A DNA stretch of 64,000 nucleotides from Pseudomonas beijingensis (GTDB lineage Bacteria > Pseudomonadota > Gammaproteobacteria > Pseudomonadales > Pseudomonadaceae), in the NCBI RefSeq assembly GCF_030687295.1, contig NZ_CP117425.1, positions 2,174,001 through 2,238,000 of the forward strand, given 5' to 3'. The notes beneath the pieces are model-generated. The model was given only the letters and a program-made list of their open reading frames with translations, searched no databases and had not been told where the DNA came from. The position numbers were made by a program, and so were the translations under genes. Positions 19,509 to 27,385 of this stretch are shown here, in pieces. How positions within the stretch are numbered: the stretch's first letter is position 1; each line of letters opens with the position of its first letter.

Positions 19509-20405
19509 ATGCCAGCCATCGATCATCCGCTGATAGACCAGTTTCTCGACGCCCTGTGGTTGGAGAAGGGCCTGTCCGATAACACCCGCGATGCCTACCG
19601 CAGCGACCTGGCGCTGTTCAATGGCTGGCTGCAGGAAAACCACCTGGAGCTGGTCAATGCCGGACGGGAGTTGATCCTCGATCATTTGGCGTGGCGCCTG
19701 GAGCAGAACTACAAACCGCGCTCGACCGCGCGTTTTCTCTCCGGTCTGCGTGGGTTTTATCGCTATTTGCTGCGGGAAAAGCTGATCGCGGTGGACCCGA
19801 CCTTGCGCGTGGAAATGCCGCAACTGGGGCGTCCGCTGCCCAAGTCCCTGTCGGAAGCCGATGTGGAAGCGCTGCTGGCGGCACCCGATCTCAGCGAGGC
19901 CATCGGTCAGCGCGACCGGGCCATGTTGGAAGTCCTGTATGCCTGTGGCTTGCGCGTCACCGAGTTGATCAGCTTGACGCTGGAGCAAGTCAACCTGCGC
20001 CAGGGCGTGCTGCGGGTGATGGGCAAGGGCAGCAAGGAGCGCCTGGTGCCGATGGGCGAGGAAGCGATTGTCTGGGTCGAGCGTTATATGCGCGATGCCC
20101 GTCATGAATTGCTGGGCGGGCGTCCCAGCGATGTGCTGTTTCCCAGCCTGCGCGGCGAGCAGATGACCCGCCAGACCTTCTGGCATCGCATCAAGCACCA
20201 GGCCAAGGTGGCCGGCATCAACAAATTCCTCTCGCCCCACACCTTGCGGCATGCCTTTGCTACACACCTGCTCAACCACGGCGCCGACTTGCGGGTGGTG
20301 CAGATGCTGCTCGGCCATAGCGACCTGTCCACCACCCAGATCTACACCCATGTGGCCCGGGCGCGGTTGCAGGATTTGCATGCCAAGCATCATCCTCGCG
20401 GCTGA
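19509..20405 (+). CDS. xerD: Site-specific tyrosine recombinase XerD
   Basis: A 298-residue recombinase that, with XerC, resolves chromosome dimers at dif. The start is ATG 19509 (MPAIDHPLIDQFLDAL). The N-terminal SAM-like core-binding domain covers about 1-100. Catalytic residues are visible: R149 (CGLRVTE), the lysine hairpin GKGSKERLVP, H244 and R247 (HTLRHAFATH), H270 (LLGHSDL) and nucleophile Y279 (TQIYTHV). It is followed by dsbC and hom, the order found in Pseudomonas genomes. Confidence 0.95.
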   Translation: MPAIDHPLIDQFLDALWLEKGLSDNTRDAYRSDLALFNGWLQENHLELVNAGRELILDHLAWRLEQNYKPRSTARFLSGLRGFYRYLLREKLIAVDPTLRVEMPQLGRPLPKSLSEADVEALLAAPDLSEAIGQRDRAMLEVLYACGLRVTELISLTLEQVNLRQGVLRVMGKGSKERLVPMGEEAIVWVERYMRDARHELLGGRPSDVLFPSLRGEQMTRQTFWHRIKHQAKVAGINKFLSPHTLRHAFATHLLNHGADLRVVQMLLGHSDLSTTQIYTHVARARLQDLHAKHHPRG

Positions 20406-20417
20406 ATGAAATTTCCT

Positions 20418-20520
20418 GTGGGAGCAAGGCTTGCCCGCGATGAACGATAACGCGGTTCCGTTGATACACCGCGGCGCGGCCATCGCGGGCAAGCCTTGCT
20501 CCCACAAGCCGGCTCCCACA
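20418..20520. repeat. REPIN (GCCCGC variant)
   Basis: GTGGGAGCAAGGCTTGCCCGCGAT and its inverse flank a spacer beginning GAACGATAACGCGGTTCC; an extra CTCCCAC half unit follows. The spacer is nearly the same as that of the element at 57644. Nothing else is seen in the xerD-dsbC gap except the dsbC leader. Confidence 0.85.
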
Positions 20521-20667
20521 GAAAAGCGTTCACCAATGCCTTGTATCACCGGCATTCGGCCACGCCAGCCTTATGTGGTAGGCTTTGTCGGTTTGCACAG
20601 TGGGCGGTTGGAACCCGAATCTGCGGGTCGGCGTTTCCCGTCTCATTTGTTCGCCTCAGGAGTCCCC

Positions 20668-21399
20668 ATGCGTTTGAGCCAGATGTTCACCGCCGCCGCC
20701 ATTGCGTTGGCCAATACCTTTGCCATTGCCGACGACGCGGCCGACAAGGCTATCCGCAAGAGCCTGGAAAACCTTCAGCTCGAAGTGCCGATCGACACCA
20801 TTTCGGCCAGCCCCATGGCTGGCCTGTATGAAGTCAAGCTCAAGGGCAGCCGCGTGCTTTACGCCAGTGCCGACGGCCAGTACATCGTCCAGGGCAACCT
20901 GTTCGCGCTCAAGGATGGCAAGCCGGTCAACCTCACCGAGATGACCGAGCGCCAGGGCATTTCCAAGTTGATCAACGGCATTCCGGTCGCTGAAACCGTG
21001 GTTTATCCGGCGATCGGCGAAACCAAGTCCCACATCACCGTATTCACCGACACCACCTGCCCGTATTGCCACAAGCTGCACGCCGAAGTGCCCGAGCTGA
21101 ACAAGCGCGGCATCGAAGTGCGCTATGTAGCGTTCCCGCGACAGGGCTTGGGCTCGCCGGGCGATGAGCAGTTGCAGGCGGTCTGGTGCTCCAAGGACAA
21201 GAAAGCGGCCATGGACAAGATGGTCGACGGCAAGGAAATCAAGGCCGCCCAGTGCGAGAATCCGGTTTCCAAGCAATTCGCCCTTGGCCAATCCATTGGC
21301 GTGAACGGCACGCCGGCCATCGTTTTGGCCGACGGCCAAGTGATTCCGGGCTACCAGCCGGCACCACAAGTGGCCAAACTGGCCCTGAGCGCGAAATAG
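20668..21399 (+). CDS. dsbC: Thiol:disulfide interchange protein DsbC
   Basis: A 243-residue periplasmic disulfide isomerase. It starts at ATG 20668 with a signal peptide (MRLSQMFTAAAIALANTFAIA) cut near residue 21. The N-terminal dimerisation domain (ADKAIRKSLENL to about 85) precedes a thioredoxin fold with the active site CPYC at 131-134 and the cis-proline loop GVNGTPAIV. A second cysteine pair (WCSKDKK and QCENP) matches the structural disulfide of DsbC. It is reduced by DsbD in the known pathway. Confidence 0.95.
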   Translation: MRLSQMFTAAAIALANTFAIADDAADKAIRKSLENLQLEVPIDTISASPMAGLYEVKLKGSRVLYASADGQYIVQGNLFALKDGKPVNLTEMTERQGISKLINGIPVAETVVYPAIGETKSHITVFTDTTCPYCHKLHAEVPELNKRGIEVRYVAFPRQGLGSPGDEQLQAVWCSKDKKAAMDKMVDGKEIKAAQCENPVSKQFALGQSIGVNGTPAIVLADGQVIPGYQPAPQVAKLALSAK

Positions 21400-21428
21400 A
21401 TCATGGGCGGTCCGCTTTTGAAGATCAC

Positions 21429-21515
21429 GGCTCGGCGAAAACTTTCGTCGGGCCGTTAAAAACAGAGTCGCGTTGCTACGCGGCTGTATTTCACGGCCGA
21501 CCTTGCGTCGGCCGT
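21429..21515 (+). other. Two hairpins in the dsbC-hom leader region
   Basis: The first hairpin pairs GGCTCGGCGAA (21429-21439) with TTCGTCGGGCC (21444-21454), allowing G-U pairs. The second pairs ACGGCCGAC (21493-21501) with GTCGGCCGT (21507-21515), followed by TTTC and, 6 bases later, the hom ribosome binding site GGGGAG. The second could terminate dsbC weakly or modulate hom. No threonine-rich leader peptide was found between them. Confidence 0.5.
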
Positions 21516-21532
21516 TTCATGGGGAGTCAAGA

Positions 21533-22837
21533 GTGAATCCGGTCAAAGTAGGCATCTGTGGGTTAGGTACCGTCGGTGGCGGCACCTTCAACGTACTTCA
21601 GCGCAACGCCGAGGAAATTTCTCGTCGTGCCGGGCGTGGGATCGAAGTGGCACAAATTGCCATGCGCACGCCAAAGCCTCAGTTCCAGACGACCGGTATT
21701 GCGATTACCAACGATGTGTTCGAAGTGGCCACGAACCCTGAGATCGACATCGTCATAGAGCTGGTGGGCGGCTACACCGTTGCCCGCGAGTTGGTACTCA
21801 AGGCCATCGAGAATGGCAAGCATGTGGTCACCGCGAACAAGGCGCTTATCGCTGTTCACGGTAATGAGATTTTCGCCAAGGCCCGCGAGAAGGGCGTGAT
21901 CGTGGCGTTCGAAGCCGCCGTGGCTGGTGGTATCCCGGTGATCAAGGCGATCCGCGAAGGCCTGTCGGCCAACCGCATCAACTGGGTCGCGGGGATCATC
22001 AACGGCACCGGCAACTTCATCCTCACCGAGATGCGCGAGAAGGGTCGCACCTTCGAAGACGTGCTCGCCGAAGCCCAGGCCCTGGGTTACGCCGAGGCTG
22101 ATCCGACGTTCGACGTGGAAGGCATCGACGCAGCGCACAAGCTGACGATCCTGGCATCCATTGCGTTCGGCATTCCGTTGCAGTTCGACAAGGCCTACAC
22201 CGAAGGCATCACCAAGCTGACCACCGCTGACGTGAACTACGCCGAAGCCTTGGGCTACCGCATCAAGCACCTGGGCGTGGCGCGCAGCACCGCTAGCGGC
22301 ATCGAGCTGCGTGTGCATCCGACGCTGATCCCGGCCGACCGCCTGATCGCCAACGTCAACGGCGTGATGAACGCAGTGATGGTCAACGGCGACGCCTCCG
22401 GCTCGACGTTGTTCTACGGCGCGGGCGCCGGCATGGAACCGACCGCTTCCTCGGTGGTGGCCGACCTGGTGGACGTGGTTCGCGCCATGACCTCGGACCC
22501 GGAAAACCGCGTGCCGCACCTGGCCTTCCAGCCGGACTCGCTGTCGGCGCACCCGATTCTTCCGATCGAGGCATGCGAAAGCTCCTACTACCTGCGCATC
22601 CAGGCCAAGGACCATCCGGGCGTGCTGGCTCAAGTGGCGAGCATCCTCTCGGAGCGCGGTATAAACATCGAGTCGATCATGCAGAAGGAAGTCGAGGAAC
22701 ACGACGGCCTGGTGCCGATGATCCTGCTGACCCACCGTGTGGTCGAGCAGAACATCAACGATGCGATTGCGGCGCTGGAAGCGCTCCAGGGTGTCGTTGG
22801 GCCGGTGGTCCGTATCCGCGTCGAACATTTGAATTAA
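21533..22837 (+). CDS. hom: Homoserine dehydrogenase
   Basis: A 434-residue enzyme that reduces aspartate semialdehyde to homoserine in the threonine/methionine/isoleucine pathway. The start is GTG 21533 with GGGGAG at 21521-21526. It shows the NAD(P)-binding motif GICGLGTVGGGTF, VTANKALIA, the catalytic-domain stretch GIINGTGNFILTEM and AEADPTFDVEGIDAAHKL. The C-terminal ACT domain at about 350-430 (YLRIQAKDHPGVLAQVASILSE in part) is the usual site of threonine feedback inhibition. It is followed by thrC 104 bp downstream. Confidence 0.96.
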   Translation: MNPVKVGICGLGTVGGGTFNVLQRNAEEISRRAGRGIEVAQIAMRTPKPQFQTTGIAITNDVFEVATNPEIDIVIELVGGYTVARELVLKAIENGKHVVTANKALIAVHGNEIFAKAREKGVIVAFEAAVAGGIPVIKAIREGLSANRINWVAGIINGTGNFILTEMREKGRTFEDVLAEAQALGYAEADPTFDVEGIDAAHKLTILASIAFGIPLQFDKAYTEGITKLTTADVNYAEALGYRIKHLGVARSTASGIELRVHPTLIPADRLIANVNGVMNAVMVNGDASGSTLFYGAGAGMEPTASSVVADLVDVVRAMTSDPENRVPHLAFQPDSLSAHPILPIEACESSYYLRIQAKDHPGVLAQVASILSERGINIESIMQKEVEEHDGLVPMILLTHRVVEQNINDAIAALEALQGVVGPVVRIRVEHLN

Positions 22838-22941
22838 TTTAGCGGCAAGTTATAAGCTGCAAGCCGCAAATAGAAGCCGAGCCGCTTTGACTTGTCGCTT
22901 GCCGCTTGACCTTGAAGCTCAAACCGAAGGTTTGCCAAAAA

Positions 22942-24351
22942 ATGCGCTATATCAGCACCCGCGGCCAGGCACCGGCCCTGAATTTCGAAGATGTCCTCCT
23001 GGCCGGCCTGGCCACGGATGGCGGTCTCTATGTGCCGGAAAGCCTGCCGCGCTTCACCCAGGAAGAAATCGCTTCCTGGGCCGGCCTGCCGTATCACGAG
23101 CTGGCGTTCCGGGTCATGCGCCCGTTCGTCACCGGCAGCATCCCGGACGCCGATTTCAAAAAGATCCTCGAAGAGACCTATGGCGTCTTTTCCCACAATG
23201 CCATCGCACCGTTGCGTCAGCTCAACGGTAACGAATGGGTCATGGAGCTGTTCCACGGCCCGACCCTGGCGTTCAAGGACTTCGCCCTGCAACTGCTCGG
23301 TCGCCTGCTGGACTACGTGCTGCAAAAGCGTGGCGAGCGCGTGGTGATCGTCGGTGCCACTTCTGGCGACACCGGTTCGGCGGCTATCGAAGGCTGCAAG
23401 CACTGCGAGAACGTCGACATTTTCATCCTGCACCCGCACAACCGGGTCTCGGAAGTGCAACGTCGGCAGATGACGACGATTTTCGGCGACAACATCCACA
23501 ACATCGCCATCGAAGGCAACTTCGATGACTGCCAGGAAATGGTCAAGGCCAGCTTCGCCGACCAGAGCTTCCTCAAGGGCACGCGGCTGGTGGCGGTGAA
23601 CTCGATCAACTGGGCGCGGATCATGGCCCAGATCGTCTATTACTTCCACGCGGCCCTGCAATTGGGCGGTCCGGCCCGTTCCGTGTCGTTCTCGGTGCCG
23701 ACCGGCAACTTCGGCGATATCTTTGCCGGTTACCTGGCGCGCAACATGGGGCTGCCGATCAACCAATTGATCGTCGCCACCAACCGCAACGACATCCTGC
23801 ACCGCTTCATGAGCGGCAACCAGTACGTCAAGGAAACCTTGCACGCCACGCTATCGCCTTCAATGGACATCATGGTGTCGTCGAACTTCGAGCGCCTGCT
23901 GTTCGACCTGCACGGTCGCAACGGTGCGGCGATTGCCGGGCTGATGGACAGCTTTCGCCAGGGTGGCGGTTTCAGCGTCGAGCCTGAGCGCTGGACCGAA
24001 GCGCGCAAGCTGTTCGACTCCCTGGCCGTGGACGATGAGCAGACCTGCGAAACCATCGCCGAGGTGTTCGCGCAGAGCGGCGAACTGCTCGATCCGCACA
24101 CGGCTATCGGCGTCAGGGCGGCCCGTGAATGCCGTCGCAGCCTGGACATTCCGATGGTGATCCTGGGCACGGCGCACCCGGTCAAGTTCCCGGAAGCGGT
24201 GGAGAAAGCAGGTGTAGGAAAAGCGCTCGAATTGCCTGCGCATCTTTCTGATTTGTTTGAGCGAGATGAGCGTTGCACCGTATTGCCCAACGACTTGAAA
24301 GCCGTGCAGGCCTTTGTCAGCCAGCATGGCAATCGCGGCAAGCCACTCTGA
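22942..24351 (+). CDS. thrC: Threonine synthase
   Basis: A 469-residue PLP enzyme converting O-phosphohomoserine to threonine, the final step after Hom. The start is ATG 22942 (MRYISTRGQAPALNFEDV). The PLP lysine is K112 in PTLAFKDFALQ; the phosphate-binding loop follows in VGATSGDTGSAA. N- and C-terminal family regions (LATDGGLYVPE; GTAHPVKFPEAVE) are both present and the length is typical of the long ThrC class. A terminator follows. Confidence 0.96.
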   Translation: MRYISTRGQAPALNFEDVLLAGLATDGGLYVPESLPRFTQEEIASWAGLPYHELAFRVMRPFVTGSIPDADFKKILEETYGVFSHNAIAPLRQLNGNEWVMELFHGPTLAFKDFALQLLGRLLDYVLQKRGERVVIVGATSGDTGSAAIEGCKHCENVDIFILHPHNRVSEVQRRQMTTIFGDNIHNIAIEGNFDDCQEMVKASFADQSFLKGTRLVAVNSINWARIMAQIVYYFHAALQLGGPARSVSFSVPTGNFGDIFAGYLARNMGLPINQLIVATNRNDILHRFMSGNQYVKETLHATLSPSMDIMVSSNFERLLFDLHGRNGAAIAGLMDSFRQGGGFSVEPERWTEARKLFDSLAVDDEQTCETIAEVFAQSGELLDPHTAIGVRAARECRRSLDIPMVILGTAHPVKFPEAVEKAGVGKALELPAHLSDLFERDERCTVLPNDLKAVQAFVSQHGNRGKPL

Positions 24352-24374
24352 CCGGGTAAACCTGTCACATTTTG

Positions 24375-24400
24375 AAGCCCGTCTCCTGACGGGCTTTCTT
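24375..24400 (+). terminator. Terminator of hom-thrC
   Basis: AAGCCCGTC pairs with GACGGGCTT around a TCCT loop and continues into TTCTTG. It lies 23 bases after the thrC stop. Confidence 0.8.
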
Positions 24401-24471
24401 GTTTCTGCATGCCAAACTGGCCGGGTTTTCGCCCTTGGAGGGATGGGCGAGTCATCTCGAAGGAAATGCAG

Positions 24472-25860
24472 ATGTCGTTTTTTATCAAAGGCAAACCAGC
24501 CCTGGGCTGGGTAATGGGCCTGGCCCTGATGTACTGGACGCAGGGAGGCAACGCGGCGCCGTTGACGACTTTCGAAACGCCACCGCCCAACCCTGGCGAA
24601 CGGTTGGTGTTGGACGCGCAGGAATTGAAGTGGATCAAGGAGAACCCCCGGGTCATCGTGGCCACGATCCAGTTTCCGCTGTACCTGTTCAAGAATGAGC
24701 TGGGGCAGTGGAGCGGGTTGAACCACGACGTTCTCCAGCGCATCGCGCACATGACTGGCCTTGAGTTCGTGCATCGGGAGTCGTTCTCCCCCGGCGAGTT
24801 GCTGACGATGCTGGAGAATGGTGAGGCAGACATGACGACCCTGCTGGCGATGAATGAAGAACGTCGGGATTTCCTCAGTTTCAGCCATGCATTCGGTGGT
24901 TTCGGCTGGGTGTTCGTCGGCCGTGACGGGGAATCGCCCCTCCATTCGCTGGAGCAGCTCGAAGGGAAGGTTTTGGCATTGCCAGCACGGCATGCCTTGG
25001 AAGCGGAAATCAGGCGCGAGTACCCGGCGATCAAATTGCGCACGACCAAGACCTATGGTGAGGCGCGGGCGCTGGTAGAAAGCCGGGAGGCCTACGCCAC
25101 CATCGAAAATGAAACCGGGGTGCACCTCTATCCAGCCGGGCAGTTGCAGGTAGGCAGCGGTCTTGAGGGCAAGTGGGAACCGGACTACCTGGCGGTGCGC
25201 CAGGACTTGACCGCGTTGCTGAGTATCTTGAATAAAGCCCTGGAAGCCTTCCCGGCCGAGGACATGCGTGCGCTGCGGTCGAAATGGATGGCCGGTACGA
25301 CCCCCGTCCAGACGCCATCGATCTGGGAGCGGATGTCCGGCTGGGGCTACTGGTGTGTGACCGTGGTCGTGGTCTTTGGCCTCTTGTCCCTGTTGTGGAA
25401 CCGCCGTCTGCAGACACAGATCGACCAACGCCTCAAGGCCGAAGCGGTCCTCAAGGACCAGTTGATGCTCCAGCGGGCCTTGGTGGATGCCATTCCCGAC
25501 CCGATTTTCATCTGTGACCTGGAAGGGCGCCTGATCATGTGCAACAAAAGTTATGAAGACCAGTTCGCAACCCGCTTCGAAAAACTGCGGGGCACGCGGC
25601 TTACCGACTCGGCGTCATTCCCGCCGGCCACCGCCGAGCTGCTGCATGGGGAAGTGATGGAGCAGTTGCGCACCGGCCAGTCTCGATTCGTCGACCGGCA
25701 ATTGATGTTCAGCGGCGGGTTGCGGGAAATCTATCATTGGACGGTGCCGTTCTATGGGGCTGATGGACAGCTGCGTGGCATTCTGGGGGGCTGGACCGAT
25801 GTCGGACGGCGGTGGCGTCGTTGCGACAGGGGCCTGGCTGAGCCGGCCGTCATCCCTTAA
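24472..25860 (+). CDS. Truncated BvgS/EvgS-type sensor (solute-binding domain, TM, PAS; no kinase)
   Basis: A 462-residue protein starting at ATG 24472, with AAGGA 7 bases upstream. It has a signal peptide (ALGWVMGLALMYW), one periplasmic Venus-flytrap domain at about 45-285 (LKWIKENPRVIVATI, GEADMTTLLAMNEERRDFLSFS), a membrane helix at about 295-315 (VTVVVVFGLLSLLW), a short coiled linker and a PAS domain at about 345-440. In BvgS/EvgS-like hybrid kinases the PAS ends in GGWTDxTERK and leads into a HisKA domain. Here GGWTDV is followed by 17 unrelated residues and a stop. The phospho-relay part is missing, so it is probably a remnant or a ligand-binding decoy. Confidence 0.75.
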   Translation: MSFFIKGKPALGWVMGLALMYWTQGGNAAPLTTFETPPPNPGERLVLDAQELKWIKENPRVIVATIQFPLYLFKNELGQWSGLNHDVLQRIAHMTGLEFVHRESFSPGELLTMLENGEADMTTLLAMNEERRDFLSFSHAFGGFGWVFVGRDGESPLHSLEQLEGKVLALPARHALEAEIRREYPAIKLRTTKTYGEARALVESREAYATIENETGVHLYPAGQLQVGSGLEGKWEPDYLAVRQDLTALLSILNKALEAFPAEDMRALRSKWMAGTTPVQTPSIWERMSGWGYWCVTVVVVFGLLSLLWNRRLQTQIDQRLKAEAVLKDQLMLQRALVDAIPDPIFICDLEGRLIMCNKSYEDQFATRFEKLRGTRLTDSASFPPATAELLHGEVMEQLRTGQSRFVDRQLMFSGGLREIYHWTVPFYGADGQLRGILGGWTDVGRRWRRCDRGLAEPAVIP

Positions 25861-26022
25861 CAGCTCACGGGGAACGCTGTTGTTTGCCTGTCATATTGGA
25901 CGCGCATGCTCGGTTGAACAGGTTGGGGCATGCCGGTTCGGTGCGCTGACGAACTTTCTGCTGCGGCCCACGGTCATTTACTGTGAACATGCAGTTGTTT
26001 CGGACTATTGAAGGGTGAGCGA

Positions 26023-26310
26023 ATGGAAAGTATCAGCCTATTGCTGAATGAAGCCTTGAGCCCGTATCAGGTCTCGCTGACTCCCACCGGCGCCAAGGGC
26101 GAATGCCGGGTGACGTTGAAGAATGCCAGCGGGGTCATCATGGTCGAGCGAGTGTTCAACCAGGCCCAATTGACTGACAAGCGTCAGTTGACCGACGTTG
26201 TCGATGGCCTGCATCGCGATGTGCTGATTGCCGAGGGGCGCCTGGAGCCCTGTGTGATTGCGGCGTTGCGCAATCTGGCGCGCGACAAGGTCATGGTCGC
26301 GGCGAATTGA
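26023..26310 (+). CDS. DUF3509 family protein
   Basis: A 95-residue soluble protein starting at ATG 26023 behind AGGGTGAGCG. The sequence MESISLLLNEALSPYQVSL, VTLKNASGVIMVERV and the VDGLHRDVLIAEG segment fit the Pseudomonas-restricted DUF3509 family, which has no known function. No signal peptide or membrane helix is visible. The 162-bp gap upstream contains GAACTT-17-TCATT at 25951-25978, a weak match to an AlgU-type promoter. A terminator lies 117 bp downstream. Confidence 0.8.
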   Translation: MESISLLLNEALSPYQVSLTPTGAKGECRVTLKNASGVIMVERVFNQAQLTDKRQLTDVVDGLHRDVLIAEGRLEPCVIAALRNLARDKVMVAAN

Positions 26311-26426
26311 CTGGGCTTTTGTGGGAACCTTCCTACGTCCTGATGAGTCAGAGCCTTTACCAGCAAGAGCGAGCATTGTGCTCCGGTGCTTGTCGCTTGT
26401 TGTACTAACCTTGATTGGTTACGTTT

Positions 26427-26465
26427 AACCCCGAGTCGTCTCCCCACTTCTCGGGGTTTCTTTTT
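26427..26465 (+). terminator. Terminator after the DUF3509 gene
   Basis: AACCCCGAG pairs with CTCGGGGTT around a 14-nt loop and runs into TTCTTTTT. It marks the start of the repeat-rich gap. Confidence 0.82.
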
Positions 26466-26518
26466 GCCCGGCTTTTACGTTTTTAGCGCGCGTTCTGTCA
26501 GGCGCTGATGGAGCTTTT

Positions 26519-26542
26519 GTGGGAGCGAGCTTGCTCGCGATG
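26519..26542 (+). repeat. Solitary REP element
   Basis: GTGGGAGCGAGCTTGCTCGC followed by GATGGCGG, with no inverted partner within 100 bp. It is a REP singlet rather than a REPIN. Confidence 0.75.
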
Positions 26543-26589
26543 GCGGACTGACAGTTGACCGGGATTTTTTGGTTGGGTACATATCCATT

Positions 26590-26850
26590 GCTGCGGTAAC
26601 GGCCACTTAGGGTTCCGCCCTGACGGCGGGTCACTTTTGAAAAGCGCAAAAGTAACCAAAACGCTTCTGCCCCACCACTCGGTGCCTCGCTTAGGCTCGG
26701 CATGCCCGAACGAAGGCATTGCTCCGTGGGCCCGCCGCGAAGGGCCATCCATGGCCCAGCGCGGCTATCCCGGCATCCATGCCGGGATGCCCACTCCACA
26801 ATGCCTGCGTTCGGCCATCGTGGTTAACGGGGCGCCCGAGATCAACGTCC
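26590..26850. repeat. Dispersed non-coding element (GGTTCCGCCCTGACGGCGGG type)
   Basis: The block begins with the GGTTCCGCC/GGCGGGTCAC hairpin region and the string TTTTGAAAAGCGCAAAAG. It continues to the CCGGCATCCATGCCGG palindrome and CCTGCGTTCGGCC. I recognise this from intergenic and spurious-ORF annotations in many Pseudomonas genomes; that recognition is from memory, not from a search. Only one copy lies in this window. The short frames inside have no ribosome binding site and unusual composition, so I do not call a gene. Confidence 0.5.
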
Positions 26851-26904
26851 ACCCCGAGGCGGCCTGATAGCCGACCTGGTTCTTGATGGGGACCGCGTTC
26901 CCCT

Positions 26905-27351
26905 GTGGGAGCGAGCTCGCTCGCGAAGGCGGCCTAGTAGCCGGCCTATCTCTTGCGGATGTACCCCGACCCAACTGTGGGAGCGGGCTTGCTCGCGAAG
27001 GCGGCCTAGTAGCCGGCCTATCTCTTGCGGATGTACCCCGACCCAACGGTGGGAGCGAGCCTGCTCGCGAAGGCGGCCTGACAGCCGACCTGTCTCTTTC
27101 GGATGTACCCCGACTCAACGGTGGGAGCGAGCCTGCTCGCGAAGGCGGCCTGACAGCCGACCTGTCTCTTTCGGATGTACCCCGACCCAACGGTGGGAGC
27201 GGGCTTGCTCGCGAAGGCGGCCTAGTAGCCGGCCTATCTCTTGCGGATGTACCCCGATCCAATTGTGGGAGCGAGCTTGCTCGCGATTGCGGTGTGCCAG
27301 TCAACATCAAGCCGGCTGAACCGACGCTATCGCGAGCAAGCTCGCTCCCAC
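26905..27351. repeat. Tandem REP array with exact 72-bp period
   Basis: GTGGG starts recur at 26905, 26977, 27049, 27121, 27193 and 27265, each exactly 72 bases apart. Each unit is a REP (GTGGGAGCGAG/GGCTTGCTCGCGAAGGCGG) plus a spacer of the form CCTAGTAGCCGGCC or CCTGACAGCCGACC, then GGATGTACCCCGA. A decayed seventh unit is visible at about 26856-26904. The array is closed by an inverted REP at 27328-27351. Because 72 is divisible by 3, both strands stay open in some frames, giving spurious 24-residue repeat proteins. The gap 26311-27385 holds no other gene. Confidence 0.9.
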
Positions 27352-27385
27352 AGTTTGATTTTCAGTGACTGCCCCCTGCGGTGCG

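Noticed and set aside
21402..21458. Leader peptide for attenuation of hom
   Set aside because: The only small frame there (18 codons) has a single Thr and a single Ile and no clear ribosome binding site.
25981..26005. LexA box near CTGTGAACATGCAG
   Set aside because: The spacing between CTG and CAG is two bases short of the LexA consensus.
26637..26867. Small gene inside the dispersed element
   Set aside because: No ribosome binding site, odd composition, and the same frame recurs as a false ORF in other genomes as far as I recall.
26905..27351. CRISPR array
   Set aside because: Repeats and spacers are both conserved between units, the spacing is 72 bp, the unit is a known REP, and there are no cas genes.
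26883..27368. Open frames on both strands encoding 24-residue repeats
   Set aside because: They arise because the REP array has a 72-bp period, a multiple of 3. They have no ribosome binding site and translate the REP itself.
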